A stretch of 64,000 nucleotides of DNA from Conservatibacter flavescens (GCF_002795425.1 NZ_PHHA01000003.1:186001-250000), one strand, 5' to 3'. Shown: positions 9,008 through 18,177, counted from the first letter of the stretch. The notes: generated by a model not told the origin, from the sequence alone. Numbers and translations: made by a program.

Positions 9008-9940
9008 TTATTGGTATTTTGCCTCATACTCTGCTTTTTTATCCGGTGTGACTAATTCAAAAGGAACCCAAGTGATTTTATCAACGGTCTCGCCTTTAGC
9101 GACTTTATGTGCAACTTCAGCCGCCGTATGACCTTGTCCTATGGCAGATTGATAAACCGTCGCATCTAAGCCTTTGCCTAGATATTTCAATGCATCAGGT
9201 GTGGCATCTACTCCGACAATTAATAAATCTTCATCTTTTAGCCCTAATTTCTCAGCTGCTAAAATTGTGCCAATGGCCATTTCATCATTATTGCTTACAA
9301 CAACATTAATATTTTTATAAGCTGACAAAATATTGGTTGCGACATCTAATCCGCGGGCGCGATCGTAGTTAGCTGATTGCTGGGTCACTATATTGATATT
9401 GTTATGATCTTTGAATACGGATAAATTTCCTTCGGTACGTCTAATTTGAGAATTATGGCCTAGCTCACCGAGTAAAATCGCGGCATTAGCGGGTTTGCCT
9501 TGTAGCTGTTCTACGATAAATTCTGCTTGCATTTGGCCTGCAGTGCTGTCTTGTGAACCGACAAAACTCGTAATGTATTTTAAATCTTGTTCTGCTGGCG
9601 CACGATTTGCAACGATTAATGGAATACCGGCTTTTTGTGCTTTAATGCCAATAACTTTAACAATTTTGGGATCGGTAGGCACAACTAATAATACATCGAC
9701 TTTTTGATCAATAAACGTTTCTACATCATTGAGCATTTTGGCCGGATCGTTGTTGGCATCGGTCAGTTTAAATGTGATATCGTCGTGTTTTTCATCATAA
9801 TCTTTAATGGCATCATAAAGATAGGTTAACCATTTATCGGCAAAAACAGGCATGGGGGCGCCAACAACAATGTCTTTAGCAAATAAGGTCGCGGAATATA
9901 AACAACTGGCTAATATGGCAATATGTGTGAACTTTTTCAT
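9008..9940 (-). CDS. Sugar ABC transporter periplasmic binding protein (RbsB family)
   Basis: This 310-residue protein has a signal peptide of about 21 residues (MKKFTHIAILASCLYSATLFA, cleavage after LFA). The mature part has the type I periplasmic-binding fold: NDPAKMLNDVETFIDQKVDVLLV, IVANRAP, a hinge region with NNDEMAIGTILAAEKLG, and LIVGVDATPDAL. Such proteins deliver ribose, galactose or inositol to an RbsA/RbsC importer. No ATPase or permease adjoins it on this strand. Its C-terminus is nearly identical to that of the binding protein whose end is at 1-61, so the two may feed one transporter. AAGGAG precedes the ATG. Confidence 0.92.
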   Translation of the reverse strand: MKKFTHIAILASCLYSATLFAKDIVVGAPMPVFADKWLTYLYDAIKDYDEKHDDITFKLTDANNDPAKMLNDVETFIDQKVDVLLVVPTDPKIVKVIGIKAQKAGIPLIVANRAPAEQDLKYITSFVGSQDSTAGQMQAEFIVEQLQGKPANAAILLGELGHNSQIRRTEGNLSVFKDHNNINIVTQQSANYDRARGLDVATNILSAYKNINVVVSNNDEMAIGTILAAEKLGLKDEDLLIVGVDATPDALKYLGKGLDATVYQSAIGQGHTAAEVAHKVAKGETVDKITWVPFELVTPDKKAEYEAKYQ

Positions 9941-10240
9941 ATTATTCTCCTTGCTGAAATCACTGATGACAGTTATTAGGGTGATGTTAATAAAAAGTTA
10001 ATTTATTAGCATGGCCTACTATAAGGAAACAGAAAAAGAAATACTTGCACAATTTAGACAAAATTTTTTATTTATGGCTAAATTGAAAGGATTATTCCGT
10101 AATAGCTCACAGAATTAAAAACATTTTGTCTGGAGATACATTTATTTTGAGGCTAGGAGGGAAAGTGATAGAAAACGGCGCTATTTTAATTGATGTTGAA
10201 AAAACGAGGAAAAACCACCGCACTTTTGCGGCAAAATAAA
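9941..10240. other. Intergenic region upstream of the binding-protein gene
   Basis: No gene was found here. The stretch contains the AAGGAG ribosome site of the minus-strand binding protein, a candidate operator (10051-10084) and, near its right end, an ACCGCACTT uptake signal at 10217 inside a short CCGC/GCGG hairpin. The remainder is AT-rich and shows nothing recognisable. Confidence 0.6.
10051..10084. promoter_or_regulatory. Candidate operator upstream of the binding-protein gene
   Basis: AATTTAG and CTAAATT form a 7-base inverted repeat enclosing ACAAAATTTTTTATTTATGG. The layout and core (ACAAAA...ATTTATG) resemble the inverted repeat at 8891-8926. It lies about 110 bases before the binding-protein start. 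A site for the AraC-type regulator is the simplest idea, but this is inference from two sites. Confidence 0.35.
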
Positions 10241-10287
10241 AATCTGTACCTGATCCAGTCCATTGAATTCAATGTCAGGTACAGATT
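10241..10287 (-). terminator. Terminator after mscL
   Basis: AATCTGTACCTGA and TCAGGTACAGATT make a perfect 13-base stem. The 21-base loop contains a second palindrome, CATTGAATTCAATG. On the minus strand the stem is followed by TTTTTATTTT, so it would end the def-fmt-rsmB-trkA-mscL run. Confidence 0.8.
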
Positions 10288-10303
10288 GATTTATGCGGAT
10301 AAC

Positions 10304-10705
10304 TTATTTATTTTTCAACAAGTCACGAATTTCTGTTAATAATTTTTCTTCTGCAGTTGGCTCTTCAGGCGCTTCTTCTTCAGCAGGTTGTTCACGTTTT
10401 AATTTGTTTAACCCTTTAATCATCATGAAGATAGCAAATGCAATAATAATGAAATCAAATACGTTTTGAATAAACATACCGTAGTTCAAAGTCACTGCTG
10501 GGGTTTCGCCCACTGCTTCAGCAAGTACGATTTTTAAATCTTTGAAATCGACTCCACCAGTGAATAGACCTAAGACAGGCATAACCACATCGGCTACTAA
10601 GGAACTCACGATTTTACCAAATGCACCACCGATGATGACACCGACTGCCATATCTACAACGTTACCGCGCATAGCAAATTCGCGGAATTCTTTCATAAAG
10701 CTCAT
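10304..10705 (-). CDS. mscL: Large-conductance mechanosensitive channel MscL
   Basis: This 133-residue inner-membrane channel opens under membrane tension and releases solutes during osmotic downshock. The N-terminus [20 protein letters not shown] and first membrane helix ([22 protein letters not shown]) are classic MscL. A second helix ([18 protein letters not shown]) is followed by a charged C-terminal bundle rich in Glu. Length matches E. coli MscL (136). It is last in the minus-strand run after trkA, with an 81-base gap, and is followed by a strong terminator. Confidence 0.98.
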   Translation of the reverse strand: MSFMKEFREFAMRGNVVDMAVGVIIGGAFGKIVSSLVADVVMPVLGLFTGGVDFKDLKIVLAEAVGETPAVTLNYGMFIQNVFDFIIIAFAIFMMIKGLNKLKREQPAEEEAPEEPTAEEKLLTEIRDLLKNK

Positions 10706-10786
10706 ATTTTCTCCTCGTAAATTGGGCCTATTGACCCCTATAAGCAGGCGTATTATAGAGATCTCTGTTTAAAAGTACAACTCATC

Positions 10787-12163
10787 TTATATAAAGAAAA
10801 CTGACGGTTGGAAGAGTTTTTCGATCTCTGGGACGTGTTTTTTATCGCCTAAATAGACAATAACATGATCGCCTTGTTCGATGACAACATTTTTACGTGC
10901 CATAATGACGGTATTGTTACGCAGAATAGCGCCAATAATTGCACTTGACGGCAGTTTGATTTCACTAATCGTTTTGCCGATAACAGAAGATGTTTTTTCA
11001 TCGCCATGAGCGATGGCTTCAATCGCTTCTGCGATACCATGACGTAGAGACGCAACATTAACAATATCGCCTTTACGTACATGTCCCAATAGGGCAGAAA
11101 TAGTCGCTTGTTGTGGTGAAACGGCAATATCAATAGAGCCGCCCTGCACTAAATTAATATAGGCCATACGTTGAATTAATACCATCACTTTTTTGGCACC
11201 CAAACGTTTAGCCAGTAAGGCCGACATAATATTGGCTTCGTCATCACTGGTTAGAGCAATGAAAACATCAATACTTTCAATATGTTCTTCAAAGAGTAAC
11301 GATTGATCAGACGGATCACCACAAAAAACTAAGGTTTTCGATAACTTTTCGGCCAGTAATGCCGCCCGTTCAGGGTTACGTTCGATCATTTTTACAGTAC
11401 AATTTTCTTCAAGGTATTTTGCGACACCCGAACCAATATTTCCCCCGCCAGCAATCATGATTTTCTTGTAGGGTTTTTCCAGGCGTTGTAGCTCGCTCAT
11501 TACCGCTTTAATATGTTCTGTTGCGCAAATAAAAGTGATTTCGTCGCCAGCTTCTATGATGGTTGAACCTTGTGGACGAATCGTTTTATCGTTGCGTAAA
11601 ATCGAGACAATACGACTATCAATATGAGGCATATGATCTTTGAGCGCCGAAATGGCATAACCCACTAAAGGCCCGCCATAATAAGCTTTCACTACAACTA
11701 AGCTAATGCGCTCGTTGGCAAAATGGGCGACTTGTAATGCACCGGGATAGTCAATAAGGCGTACAATATCGTCAATCACTAATTTTTCAGGTGAAATAAT
11801 GTGATCAATAGGCACGACATCGTTGTGAAATAATTTTTCTTTTTCGCGTAAATAGTCTGCATTACGGATACGCGCAATTTTAGTGGGCGTATTAAATAAG
11901 GTATAGGCCATTTGGCAAGCGATCATATTGGTTTCATCTGAGCTGGTCACGGCAACCAAGAGATCGGCATCCGTTGCGCCGGCTTCACGTAATGTTCTTG
12001 GTGAAGAGGCAATGCCATGTACGGCGCGTAGATCGTGCTTATCTTGCAAAGTGGATAAACGCTGAGGATTATTATCGACTAAAGTAATATCGTTGTCTTC
12101 GCTGACCAAGTTTTCTGCAAGTGTCGTGCCAACTTGACCGGCACCTAGAATAATGATTTTCAT
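10787..12163 (-). CDS. trkA: Trk potassium uptake regulatory protein TrkA
   Basis: This 458-residue cytoplasmic protein gates the TrkH/TrkG potassium channels in response to NAD(H) or ATP. It has two tandem RCK units, each with a Rossmann nucleotide site followed by a TrkA-C domain. The first starts [19 protein letters not shown] and the second, near residue 233, has [18 protein letters not shown]. Length equals that of E. coli TrkA (458). It lies 3 bases after rsmB in the conserved fmt-rsmB-trkA-mscL order. Confidence 0.98.
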   Translation of the reverse strand: MKIIILGAGQVGTTLAENLVSEDNDITLVDNNPQRLSTLQDKHDLRAVHGIASSPRTLREAGATDADLLVAVTSSDETNMIACQMAYTLFNTPTKIARIRNADYLREKEKLFHNDVVPIDHIISPEKLVIDDIVRLIDYPGALQVAHFANERISLVVVKAYYGGPLVGYAISALKDHMPHIDSRIVSILRNDKTIRPQGSTIIEAGDEITFICATEHIKAVMSELQRLEKPYKKIMIAGGGNIGSGVAKYLEENCTVKMIERNPERAALLAEKLSKTLVFCGDPSDQSLLFEEHIESIDVFIALTSDDEANIMSALLAKRLGAKKVMVLIQRMAYINLVQGGSIDIAVSPQQATISALLGHVRKGDIVNVASLRHGIAEAIEAIAHGDEKTSSVIGKTISEIKLPSSAIIGAILRNNTVIMARKNVVIEQGDHVIVYLGDKKHVPEIEKLFQPSVFFI

Positions 12164-12166
12164 GGG

Positions 12167-13501
12167 TTATCCTTGCTGTGAATCTACGCTGACTTTACGG
12201 AGTTTGGCATAATAAAATCCATCCCCGCCTGCTGGTTGAGGGAAGAATTGGAAACCGATCGCATTTTTATCTGTGTGGTTAAAGGGGAGTGCTTCTAGTC
12301 GAGCATTGGGGGTATTTTCTAAAAATTGAACGATTTGTTCGCTATTTTCTTCCGGTAAAACAGAACAAGTCGCATAGAGTAAAATGCCGTTTGGTTTTAA
12401 TATTGACCACAGCGCAGTCAAAATTTGCTTTTGTAGTGCGACAAGGGCAGGGATATCTTGTTCTTGTCGTAACCATTTAATATCTGGGTGGCGACGAATA
12501 ACGCCTGTAGCGGAACAAGGCGCATCAAGTAAGATGCGATCAAACTGACGAGAAGGCATTGGGATTTGATCAAGCCAAGTCATTGGCTGACTAGCATCAC
12601 CGCAAATTACCGTAGCCTGTTGTTTTAGACGAGCTAGATTTTCATGTACACGCACTAAACGAGCTTCTTCAATATCTAGGGCAACAACGTTGGCTTCGGG
12701 GGCGAGTTCCAAAATATGTGTGGTTTTTCCACCTGGCGCAGCACAAGCATCTAAAATAAATTCATGATTTTTGGCTTCCAGTAAGTGAGCTGCCCACTGG
12801 GTATTAATATCTTGGACCGTTGCCCAACCGTCGGAGAAAAATGGTAAATTTTGTACCGCACTCGGTGTGGTTAAGCGTAGTGCAGAAGGATTGTCTGCGG
12901 GGTAACTTTCTTGTGAAAGTAGGGTGCGGTAGTGCGCAACGCTGGAATGTTGTTGATTAATACGCAGCCACATTGGTGGCTTTTGATTATTGGCCTCAAT
13001 GATGTCACGCCAGTGTGGATAGGCTTTTTTTAGTTTATTAACCAACCATTCTGGGTGGAGCGTTTGCCAATGTTTATCAATGAGAGAAAGTATGGCTTCT
13101 TTCTCCCGTAAAAAGCGTCGCAACACACCATTAATTAAACCACGAAAACGCTCTGATTTAAGTACGCTAGTCGCATTGACGACTTCATCTACTGCAGCAT
13201 GGCTTGGCACACGAGTATATAGTAGTTGATACAGGCCGACTAACAGTAGGCAATGCACAATGCGAGTTTTGCCTTTAAGTGGCTTGTCTACTAAATGTTG
13301 AATAATTCGCTCTAGACGAGGCAATACGCGACAGATACCGAAACAGATTTCTTGTAACAGAGGAAAATCTTGTGGTTTCACTTTATTTTGATAATGAGGC
13401 AATAAGGTAGAAAGGGATTGGCCCTGATCACATACCTGTAACACAATCTCGGCAGCTGCTGCTCGAGCAGAAAGTGCGGTGATTTTTTGTGTTTTTTTCA
13501 T
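12167..13501 (-). CDS. rsmB: 16S rRNA (cytosine-967-C5)-methyltransferase RsmB
   Basis: This 444-residue enzyme methylates C967 of 16S rRNA with S-adenosylmethionine. It has an N-terminal NusB-like RNA-binding domain (residues about 10-140) and a C-terminal methyltransferase domain. SAM motif I is [15 protein letters not shown] (about 252-266). The two catalytic cysteine motifs are [11 protein letters not shown] (about 320) and [12 protein letters not shown] (about 373-384). Length is slightly above E. coli RsmB (429). It is tightly packed between fmt and trkA. Confidence 0.97.
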   Translation of the reverse strand: MKKTQKITALSARAAAAEIVLQVCDQGQSLSTLLPHYQNKVKPQDFPLLQEICFGICRVLPRLERIIQHLVDKPLKGKTRIVHCLLLVGLYQLLYTRVPSHAAVDEVVNATSVLKSERFRGLINGVLRRFLREKEAILSLIDKHWQTLHPEWLVNKLKKAYPHWRDIIEANNQKPPMWLRINQQHSSVAHYRTLLSQESYPADNPSALRLTTPSAVQNLPFFSDGWATVQDINTQWAAHLLEAKNHEFILDACAAPGGKTTHILELAPEANVVALDIEEARLVRVHENLARLKQQATVICGDASQPMTWLDQIPMPSRQFDRILLDAPCSATGVIRRHPDIKWLRQEQDIPALVALQKQILTALWSILKPNGILLYATCSVLPEENSEQIVQFLENTPNARLEALPFNHTDKNAIGFQFFPQPAGGDGFYYAKLRKVSVDSQQG

Positions 13502-13513
13502 GTTATTGCCTCG

Positions 13514-14473
13514 TTAGTCTAGGATGTGTCCGACGGTAAACCAATCGGCACGACCATTTAGTAAATCTTGTGTAGACATAGGTTTTTTGCCGGCCGGTTG
13601 AAGCTGTAGCAGATTGAGTACCCCGTGCGCCGTGGCGACTTGAATCCCGGTTTTGTCGGCACGTAAAATGGTGCCGGGAGAGTGGGTCGTTGGGGGTAAG
13701 ACGTCAGCTTGGTAGACTTTCAATGTATGAAGATTACCTGCAGCATCATGGGTTGTGAGATAACTCATTGGCCAAGGATTAAAGGCTCGAATACAGCGTT
13801 CAAGCTGTGCTGCGGGCAAATGCCAATTGAGCTTTGCTTCGTCTTTACTGAGTTTCTCGGCATAATTACTTTCATTTTCATTTTGTGGCTCGGCATGAAA
13901 TTGGCCTTTTTCTAGCCCATTTAAGACATCAAGTAAGGCGGGTGGTGCAAGCTGGGCCAGTTTATTATATAGGCTCAGGGACGTTTCATCAGAGCGAATA
14001 TCACAATAAACTTTATGTAGCATATCGCCGGTATCTAAACCTTCATCCATTTGCATAATGGTGACACCTGTCTGTTGATCACCAGCCCAAATCGCACGTT
14101 GAATGGGCGCAGCCCCACGCCAACGGGGTAAAATAGAACCGTGCACATTTAAACAACCTAGACGTGGTGCTTCTAAGACAGCCTTAGGCAGGATAAGCCC
14201 GTAGGCAACGACAACCATGATATCCGCCTGTAAGTCAGCCAGTGTTTGTTGCGCTTCAAGGGGGCGCAGGGATTTAGGTTGGTAAACAGGAATATGATGA
14301 GATTCTGCGAGAATTTTAACCGCACTTGCTTGTAATTTTTTACCTCGTCCTGCCGGTTTATCCGGCTGGGTATAGACGGCAATCACATTATGCTGTGAGT
14401 CAATTAGCGCTTGTAAATGTTGTGCAGCGAAATCGGGGGTTCCCGCAAAAATAATATTTAAAGGTTTCATCAT
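13514..14473 (-). CDS. fmt: Methionyl-tRNA formyltransferase
   Basis: This 319-residue enzyme formylates initiator Met-tRNA using 10-formyl-tetrahydrofolate. The N-terminal domain begins [15 protein letters not shown] and contains the signature [21 protein letters not shown]'s core ([17 protein letters not shown], about residues 107-123) with the catalytic His and the following [12 protein letters not shown]-terminal OB-like domain completes it. Two adjacent ATGs (14473 and 14470) are equally possible starts. It lies between def and rsmB, the usual order, but a hairpin separates it from def. Confidence 0.97.
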   Translation of the reverse strand: MMKPLNIIFAGTPDFAAQHLQALIDSQHNVIAVYTQPDKPAGRGKKLQASAVKILAESHHIPVYQPKSLRPLEAQQTLADLQADIMVVVAYGLILPKAVLEAPRLGCLNVHGSILPRWRGAAPIQRAIWAGDQQTGVTIMQMDEGLDTGDMLHKVYCDIRSDETSLSLYNKLAQLAPPALLDVLNGLEKGQFHAEPQNENESNYAEKLSKDEAKLNWHLPAAQLERCIRAFNPWPMSYLTTHDAAGNLHTLKVYQADVLPPTTHSPGTILRADKTGIQVATAHGVLNLLQLQPAGKKPMSTQDLLNGRADWFTVGHILD

Positions 14474-14504
14474 GGTTCGTTCAGTCTTTGAATTAAAAGC
14501 AAAT

Positions 14505-14524
14505 TCCCCTCTAAACAGAGGGGA
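14505..14524 (-). terminator. Hairpin between def and fmt
   Basis: TCCCCTCT, a 4-base loop and AGAGGGGA form a perfect 8-base stem, followed on the minus strand by ATTTGCTTTT. It could partly terminate or attenuate transcription between def and fmt. The T-tract is interrupted, so full termination is doubtful. Confidence 0.55.
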
Positions 14525-14536
14525 GTCAGTGATTAT

Positions 14537-15049
14537 TTATTGTTGGCGTGCGATTTGTTTTTGTAGTTTCAACATTTTGTCTTTAATGCGTTGACGTTTA
14601 AGTGGTGATAAGTAATCCACAAACAATACGCCATTAAGGTGATCAATTTCATGTTGGATACAAATTGCTAATAAATCATCAGCCTCAAGAGTAAATTCAT
14701 TGCCATTACGGTCTAAGGCTTTGACTGTAACCTTTTCTTTACGGGGAACTAGCCCACGAAATCCAGGTACAGATAAACAGCCTTCTTCAATACCGGTTTC
14801 TCCGGAAGCATTTAAAATCTCAGGATTAATTAACACTAGTTGATTGCTCTTATCGCCTTCAATATCAATAGTAATAATGCGTTGGTGAATATTGACTTGT
14901 GTTGCAGCAAGGCCAATCCCTTCATTTTCATACATGGTATCAAACATATTGTCCACAATCTCGCGCACCCCATCATCGACTTGGGCAACAGGCTTTGCTA
15001 CGGTACGTAGGCGTTCATCTGGATATAATACTACATTTAAGATAGTCAT
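14537..15049 (-). CDS. def: Peptide deformylase
   Basis: This 170-residue metalloenzyme removes the N-formyl group from nascent proteins. All three active-site motifs are present: [10 protein letters not shown] (about residues 44-53), EEGCLSVPG (about 88-96, Cys metal ligand) and QHEIDHLNG (about 131-139, two His ligands and the catalytic Glu). Length matches E. coli Def (169). It is first in the def-fmt-rsmB-trkA-mscL run. Its promoter must lie in the AT-rich gap to its right. Confidence 0.98.
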   Translation of the reverse strand: MTILNVVLYPDERLRTVAKPVAQVDDGVREIVDNMFDTMYENEGIGLAATQVNIHQRIITIDIEGDKSNQLVLINPEILNASGETGIEEGCLSVPGFRGLVPRKEKVTVKALDRNGNEFTLEADDLLAICIQHEIDHLNGVLFVDYLSPLKRQRIKDKMLKLQKQIARQQ

Positions 15050-15357
15050 AATGTCTCTTTTAAGTTGAAATTCACCCCTCTATTTTACTTTATTTTTCTT
15101 GGGTTGCCCAATGGTATTCAGTTAGGGCGGCAAACTGCCCTAAATCTCCGTTTACTTAACAATAAATATCGTTTTTTAACAAAGTACGGTCTGTTTTTTG
15201 TTAATTTATGTGATCTCACTCTCAGATTCTAAACATTATAAAGAGTATTATTTAACCTCAAGCTTGTTCTATTTTTGAATACGAAAGAAAAGGAGGTATG
15301 GAGTAAATTCACAAATTTTAATGTTAAGCGTTTTGACAAAACAGAGGAGAAAGGCAT
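15050..15357. other. Intergenic region between def and the gntP remnant
   Basis: No gene was recognised. The left part should contain the def promoter on the minus strand. The right part has a purine-rich AGAGGAGAAAGG ribosome site directed at the truncated permease at 15358. Nothing else stands out. Confidence 0.6.
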
Positions 15358-15456
15358 ATGAACGAAGTCTATATATTAGTCGTATTTGTTATTGCTATTG
15401 CAGTGATGATCTTGATGATCTCTAAATGGAATGTCCATCCGGCCATTACACTTTTA
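15358..15456 (+). pseudogene. GntP-family gluconate permease, N-terminal remnant
   Basis: An excellent ribosome site (GAGGAGAAAGGCAT) leads into about 33 codons that encode a first membrane helix (VYILVVFVIAIAVMILMI) and SKWNVHPAITLL. This is how GntP/GntT/IdnT-type gluconate and sugar-acid symporters begin. The reading frame then enters IS200/IS605 sequence and stops. Intact family members have about 440-450 residues. The rest of the permease is not found on the other side of the element, so sequence has been lost as well as interrupted. Confidence 0.7.
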
Positions 15457-15532
15457 TCAGACTCGTGCCGTAAAACTCCGTCCTTCAGGGCGGAGATTAA
15501 GGCACAAACGGCGTAAGCCGTTTCAAACCTAA

Positions 15533-15949
15533 CTAATCAGGTGTTTGTTGCTGCTCGATGTATTGGCGAATAATGGAAATTGGAGCACCGCTGCAACTCC
15601 CTGCAAAATAAGACGGAGAGCACAGCTGATTACCCCAAAGTTTTTTTCGGATGTTTGGGGAGTTTTTCTTCCTAATCATTCGGCTTGATACACCTTTTAA
15701 GCTGTTCACAAGTGTAGATACATCCACTTTCGGCGGATATTCCACAAGTAAATGAACATGATCGTCTTCGCCGTCAAATTCAACTAATTTTGCTTTAAAA
15801 TCATTGCAGACGCTTTCAAAAATCAATTTGAGTTCGTCTAAAATAGCTTTCGTAAAAACATCATGGCGATATTTTGTTACAAAGACTAAGTGAACATGCA
15901 TATTAAAAACGCAATGCCTACCGTGTCTAATTTCTGTTTCTTTTTGCAT
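15533..15949 (-). CDS. tnpA: IS200/IS605 Y1 transposase TnpA
   Basis: This 138-residue HUH single-strand transposase cuts and joins the element ends as single-stranded DNA. The HUH motif is DDHVHLLVEYPP (His64 and His66), and the catalytic tyrosine is probably Tyr130 in IIRQYIEQQ. The region LVFVTKYRHDVFT near the N-terminus is typical. Length is normal for an intact TnpA (about 130-155), so it looks functional. It diverges from tnpB. Confidence 0.93.
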   Translation of the reverse strand: MQKETEIRHGRHCVFNMHVHLVFVTKYRHDVFTKAILDELKLIFESVCNDFKAKLVEFDGEDDHVHLLVEYPPKVDVSTLVNSLKGVSSRMIRKKNSPNIRKKLWGNQLCSPSYFAGSCSGAPISIIRQYIEQQQTPD

Positions 15950-15994
15950 AGACCAAGTGTAAAATGTTGAAAACTTACATTCTAAACCTTGTCA

Positions 15995-17131
15995 ATGCAA
16001 CTACGCAAAGCCTTTAAGTTCGAGATAATGCCAAACGGCAGCCAAATCCGCAGAATTAAACAGTTCTGTGGTTGCTCTCGTTTTATGTTCAATCGTGCGT
16101 TGGCTTGGCAAAACGAACAATACGAGCAAGATAACAGCTTTAAGTTCAGTTACACCAAAATCGCCAACTTGCTTCCACAATGGAAAAAAGAATTAGTTTG
16201 GCTAAAAGAATGTCATTCTCAAGTGCTTCAACAGTCTTTAAAAGACCTAGAAAGTGCGTTTAAAAATTTCTTTCAACAGCGAGCAGACTTCCCAAAATTT
16301 AAGAAAAAAGGTTTAAAAGAGAGTTTTCGCTTTCCGCAAGGTTGCAAATTAGAACAACAAAATAACCGCTTGTATCTGCCAAAGATTGGCTGGGTTCGCT
16401 ATCGCAACAGCCGAGATATAGTTGGTGAAATCAAAAATGTTACCGTCAGTCAAAAGTGCGGTCGATTTTTTGTTAGTATTCAAACTGAATTTGAGTACGA
16501 AATCCCGACACATAAAGGCGGTGAAATTGGTATTGATATGGGCATTGCACGTTTTGCGACGCTTTCAAGCGGTGAATTTTTTGAGCCATTAAACGCCTTT
16601 AAAACCTACAAAGGCAAATTGGCAAAACTCCAACGCCAACTTAAAAACAAGGTTAAATTTAGTCAAAACTGGCAGAAATTAAAGGAAAAAATCGCCAAAC
16701 TGCACCATAAAATTGCCAATTGTCGCAAAGACTTCTTGCATCAGACTTCAAGCAAAATCAGCAAAAACCACGCCATGATTTATATTGAAGATTTGCAGGT
16801 GTCAAATATGTCAAAATCAGCCAAAGGCACGGCGGAAGCACCAGGCAAAAATGTTGCTGCAAAATCAGGCTTGAACCAAGCGATATTAGATCAATCTTGG
16901 TTTGAGTTTCATCGTCAGTTGGACTACAAAACGCAATGGCAAGGTGGATTTTTAGTGGCAGTACCACCACAAAATACCAGCCGAACTTGCCCTTGTTGTA
17001 GTCATACAGCAAAAGAAAATCGGCAAACACAGGCGAATTTTGAGTGTGTAGAATGTGGTTATACAGAAAATGCCGATGTGGTTGGAGCGTTAAATGTATT
17101 GGTGCGTGGGCGAGCTATCGTCCACGCGTAA
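15995..17131 (+). CDS. tnpB: TnpB RNA-guided nuclease of the IS element
   Basis: This is a 378-residue TnpB protein when started at the ATG at 15995 (an upstream TTG at 15989 would add two residues). TnpB proteins are RNA-guided DNA nucleases related to Cas12. The split RuvC triad is complete: Asp181 in IGIDMGIARFATL, Glu265 in IYIEDLQVSNM and Asp361 in NADVVGALNV. A four-cysteine zinc ribbon, CPCC...CVEC, lies between the last two. The N-terminal RNA-binding part starts MQLRKAFKFEIMPN. No frameshift is seen. The guide RNA should come from its 3' end and the right end of the element. Confidence 0.93.
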   Translation: MQLRKAFKFEIMPNGSQIRRIKQFCGCSRFMFNRALAWQNEQYEQDNSFKFSYTKIANLLPQWKKELVWLKECHSQVLQQSLKDLESAFKNFFQQRADFPKFKKKGLKESFRFPQGCKLEQQNNRLYLPKIGWVRYRNSRDIVGEIKNVTVSQKCGRFFVSIQTEFEYEIPTHKGGEIGIDMGIARFATLSSGEFFEPLNAFKTYKGKLAKLQRQLKNKVKFSQNWQKLKEKIAKLHHKIANCRKDFLHQTSSKISKNHAMIYIEDLQVSNMSKSAKGTAEAPGKNVAAKSGLNQAILDQSWFEFHRQLDYKTQWQGGFLVAVPPQNTSRTCPCCSHTAKENRQTQANFECVECGYTENADVVGALNVLVRGRAIVHA

Positions 17132-17275
17132 TAAAATATCAGGGCAGGACATGTCCGTAGAGCTTGTGAAGTGAACCTCATAAGAGGTCAGCAGCAAGAA
17201 CCCACCGAGAGTAGCCTATTGCTTGCAATTGGCACTAGTAGGAATCCCCGCCCTTTATGGCGGGGAGGATGTCAA
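17100..17275 (+). ncRNA. Probable omega (reRNA) guide RNA of TnpB
   Basis: In IS200/IS605 elements the guide RNA of TnpB overlaps the tnpB 3' end and runs to the right element end. Here that interval is 144 bases beyond the tnpB stop, conserved-looking and rich in short hairpins, ending with CCCCGCC/GGCGGGG. The guide would be taken from the flank starting near 17276. The boundaries are inferred from family knowledge; no transcript evidence exists. Confidence 0.45.
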
Positions 17276-17276
17276 C

Positions 17277-17386
17277 TCATCTCAAATAAAACGTTAATAA
17301 AAGATATTCCTAAAGGGGAGATTTTTAAATTGAGTGATTTTGATTTTACCGGCTCTTGCCTGTATGAAATGTATACAAAAATTTAA
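17277..17386 (+). pseudogene. 3' remnant of an unidentified gene after the IS element
   Basis: About 35 codons with a stop at 17384 read ...TLIKDIPKGEIFKLSDFDF and end in YEMYTKI. The sequence does not resemble a GntP C-terminus, which should be hydrophobic. KDIPKGEIFKLSD is reminiscent of a SAF domain, but the match is too short to name. It is followed by a good terminator, so it is probably the end of the last gene of a lost operon. The start lies within or was removed with the insertion element. Confidence 0.4.
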
Positions 17387-17401
17387 CGATTACTGGAAGA
17401 A

Positions 17402-17428
17402 AATAAGGCGTTTTGGCGCCTTATTTTT
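17402..17428 (+). terminator. Rho-independent terminator
   Basis: AATAAGGCG, loop TTTTGG, CGCCTTATT followed by TTTGTTTT. It would have ended the operon now reduced to remnants on both sides of the insertion sequence, and insulates rpe. Confidence 0.85.
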
Positions 17429-17488
17429 GTTTTACCTCTTCTCTATTAAATAGTACACTAGCCTTATATTCGCAAATAAGGAAAGCTT

Positions 17489-18160
17489 ATGAAAAATTAT
17501 TTAATTGCCCCTTCAATTTTATCCGCCGATCTCGCCCGTTTGGGTGAAGATGTCGAAAATGTCTTAAAGTGCGGTGCGGATTTAATTCATTTTGATGTGA
17601 TGGATAATCATTATGTGCCAAATTTAACTTTTGGTGCGCCGATTTGTCAGTCTTTGCGTGATTATGGTATTACTTGCCCAATTGATGTTCATTTAATGGC
17701 GAGCCCAGTGGAACGTCTTGTGACAGATTTTGCGAAAGCAGGGGCGAATTCTATTACTTTTCACCCGGAAGCTGCGGTTCATATTGATCGCACCCTACAA
17801 TTGATTCGTGACAATGGCTGTCAGTCTGGACTTGTATTTAACCCTGCGACACCGCTAAGCTATTTAGATTATGTGATGGATAAAGTCGATATCATTTTAT
17901 TGATGTCTGTGAATCCTGGATTTGGCGGTCAGTCTTTTATTCCATCAACCCTTGATAAGTTACGCCAAGTTCGTCAGCGTATTGACGAAAGTGGCTTGGA
18001 TATTCGTCTTGAAGTCGATGGTGGAGTGAAAGTGAGTAATATTGCCGATATTGCTCGAGCTGGTGCAGATATGTTTGTGGCGGGATCAGCGATTTTTGAT
18101 CAACCTGATTATAAAAAGGTGATTGATGATATGCGAGCTGAATTAGCAAAAGTGCGGTAG
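17489..18160 (+). CDS. rpe: Ribulose-phosphate 3-epimerase
   Basis: This 223-residue TIM-barrel enzyme interconverts ribulose 5-phosphate and xylulose 5-phosphate in the pentose phosphate pathway. Family motifs are [16 protein letters not shown] at the start, [16 protein letters not shown] (about residues 35-50), IDVHLM (about 65-70), [11 protein letters not shown] (about 142-152) and LEVDGGVK (about 173-180), which include the metal-binding His and Asp residues. Length fits E. coli Rpe (225). It leads the conserved rpe-gph-trpS run. An uptake signal lies within the coding region and another at the stop codon. Confidence 0.98.
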   Translation: MKNYLIAPSILSADLARLGEDVENVLKCGADLIHFDVMDNHYVPNLTFGAPICQSLRDYGITCPIDVHLMASPVERLVTDFAKAGANSITFHPEAAVHIDRTLQLIRDNGCQSGLVFNPATPLSYLDYVMDKVDIILLMSVNPGFGGQSFIPSTLDKLRQVRQRIDESGLDIRLEVDGGVKVSNIADIARAGADMFVAGSAIFDQPDYKKVIDDMRAELAKVR

Positions 18161-18177
18161 TTTTTTAGGAAGATTTT

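Larger units (their letters stand above)
15465..17275 (+). mobile_element. IS200/IS605-family insertion sequence (divergent tnpA/tnpB)
   Basis: The element has a Y1 transposase gene on the minus strand and a tnpB gene on the plus strand, diverging from a short gap, as in the IS605 group. It has no terminal inverted repeats. Instead there are subterminal hairpins: CTCCGTCCTTCAGGGCGGAG near 15476 on the left and CCCCGCC-CTTTAT-GGCGGGG near 17248 on the right. The true ends are not fixed by the sequence alone: the left end is somewhere about 15455-15470 and the right end about 17270-17280. tnpB contains an AAGTGCGGT uptake signal, so the element has probably long lived in Pasteurellaceae. Confidence 0.85.

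Noticed and set aside
17171-17276. Coding sequence running through the right end of the IS element
   Set aside because: The open frame crosses the hairpin-rich element end, where a guide RNA is expected; only the part after 17276 looks like a former gene.
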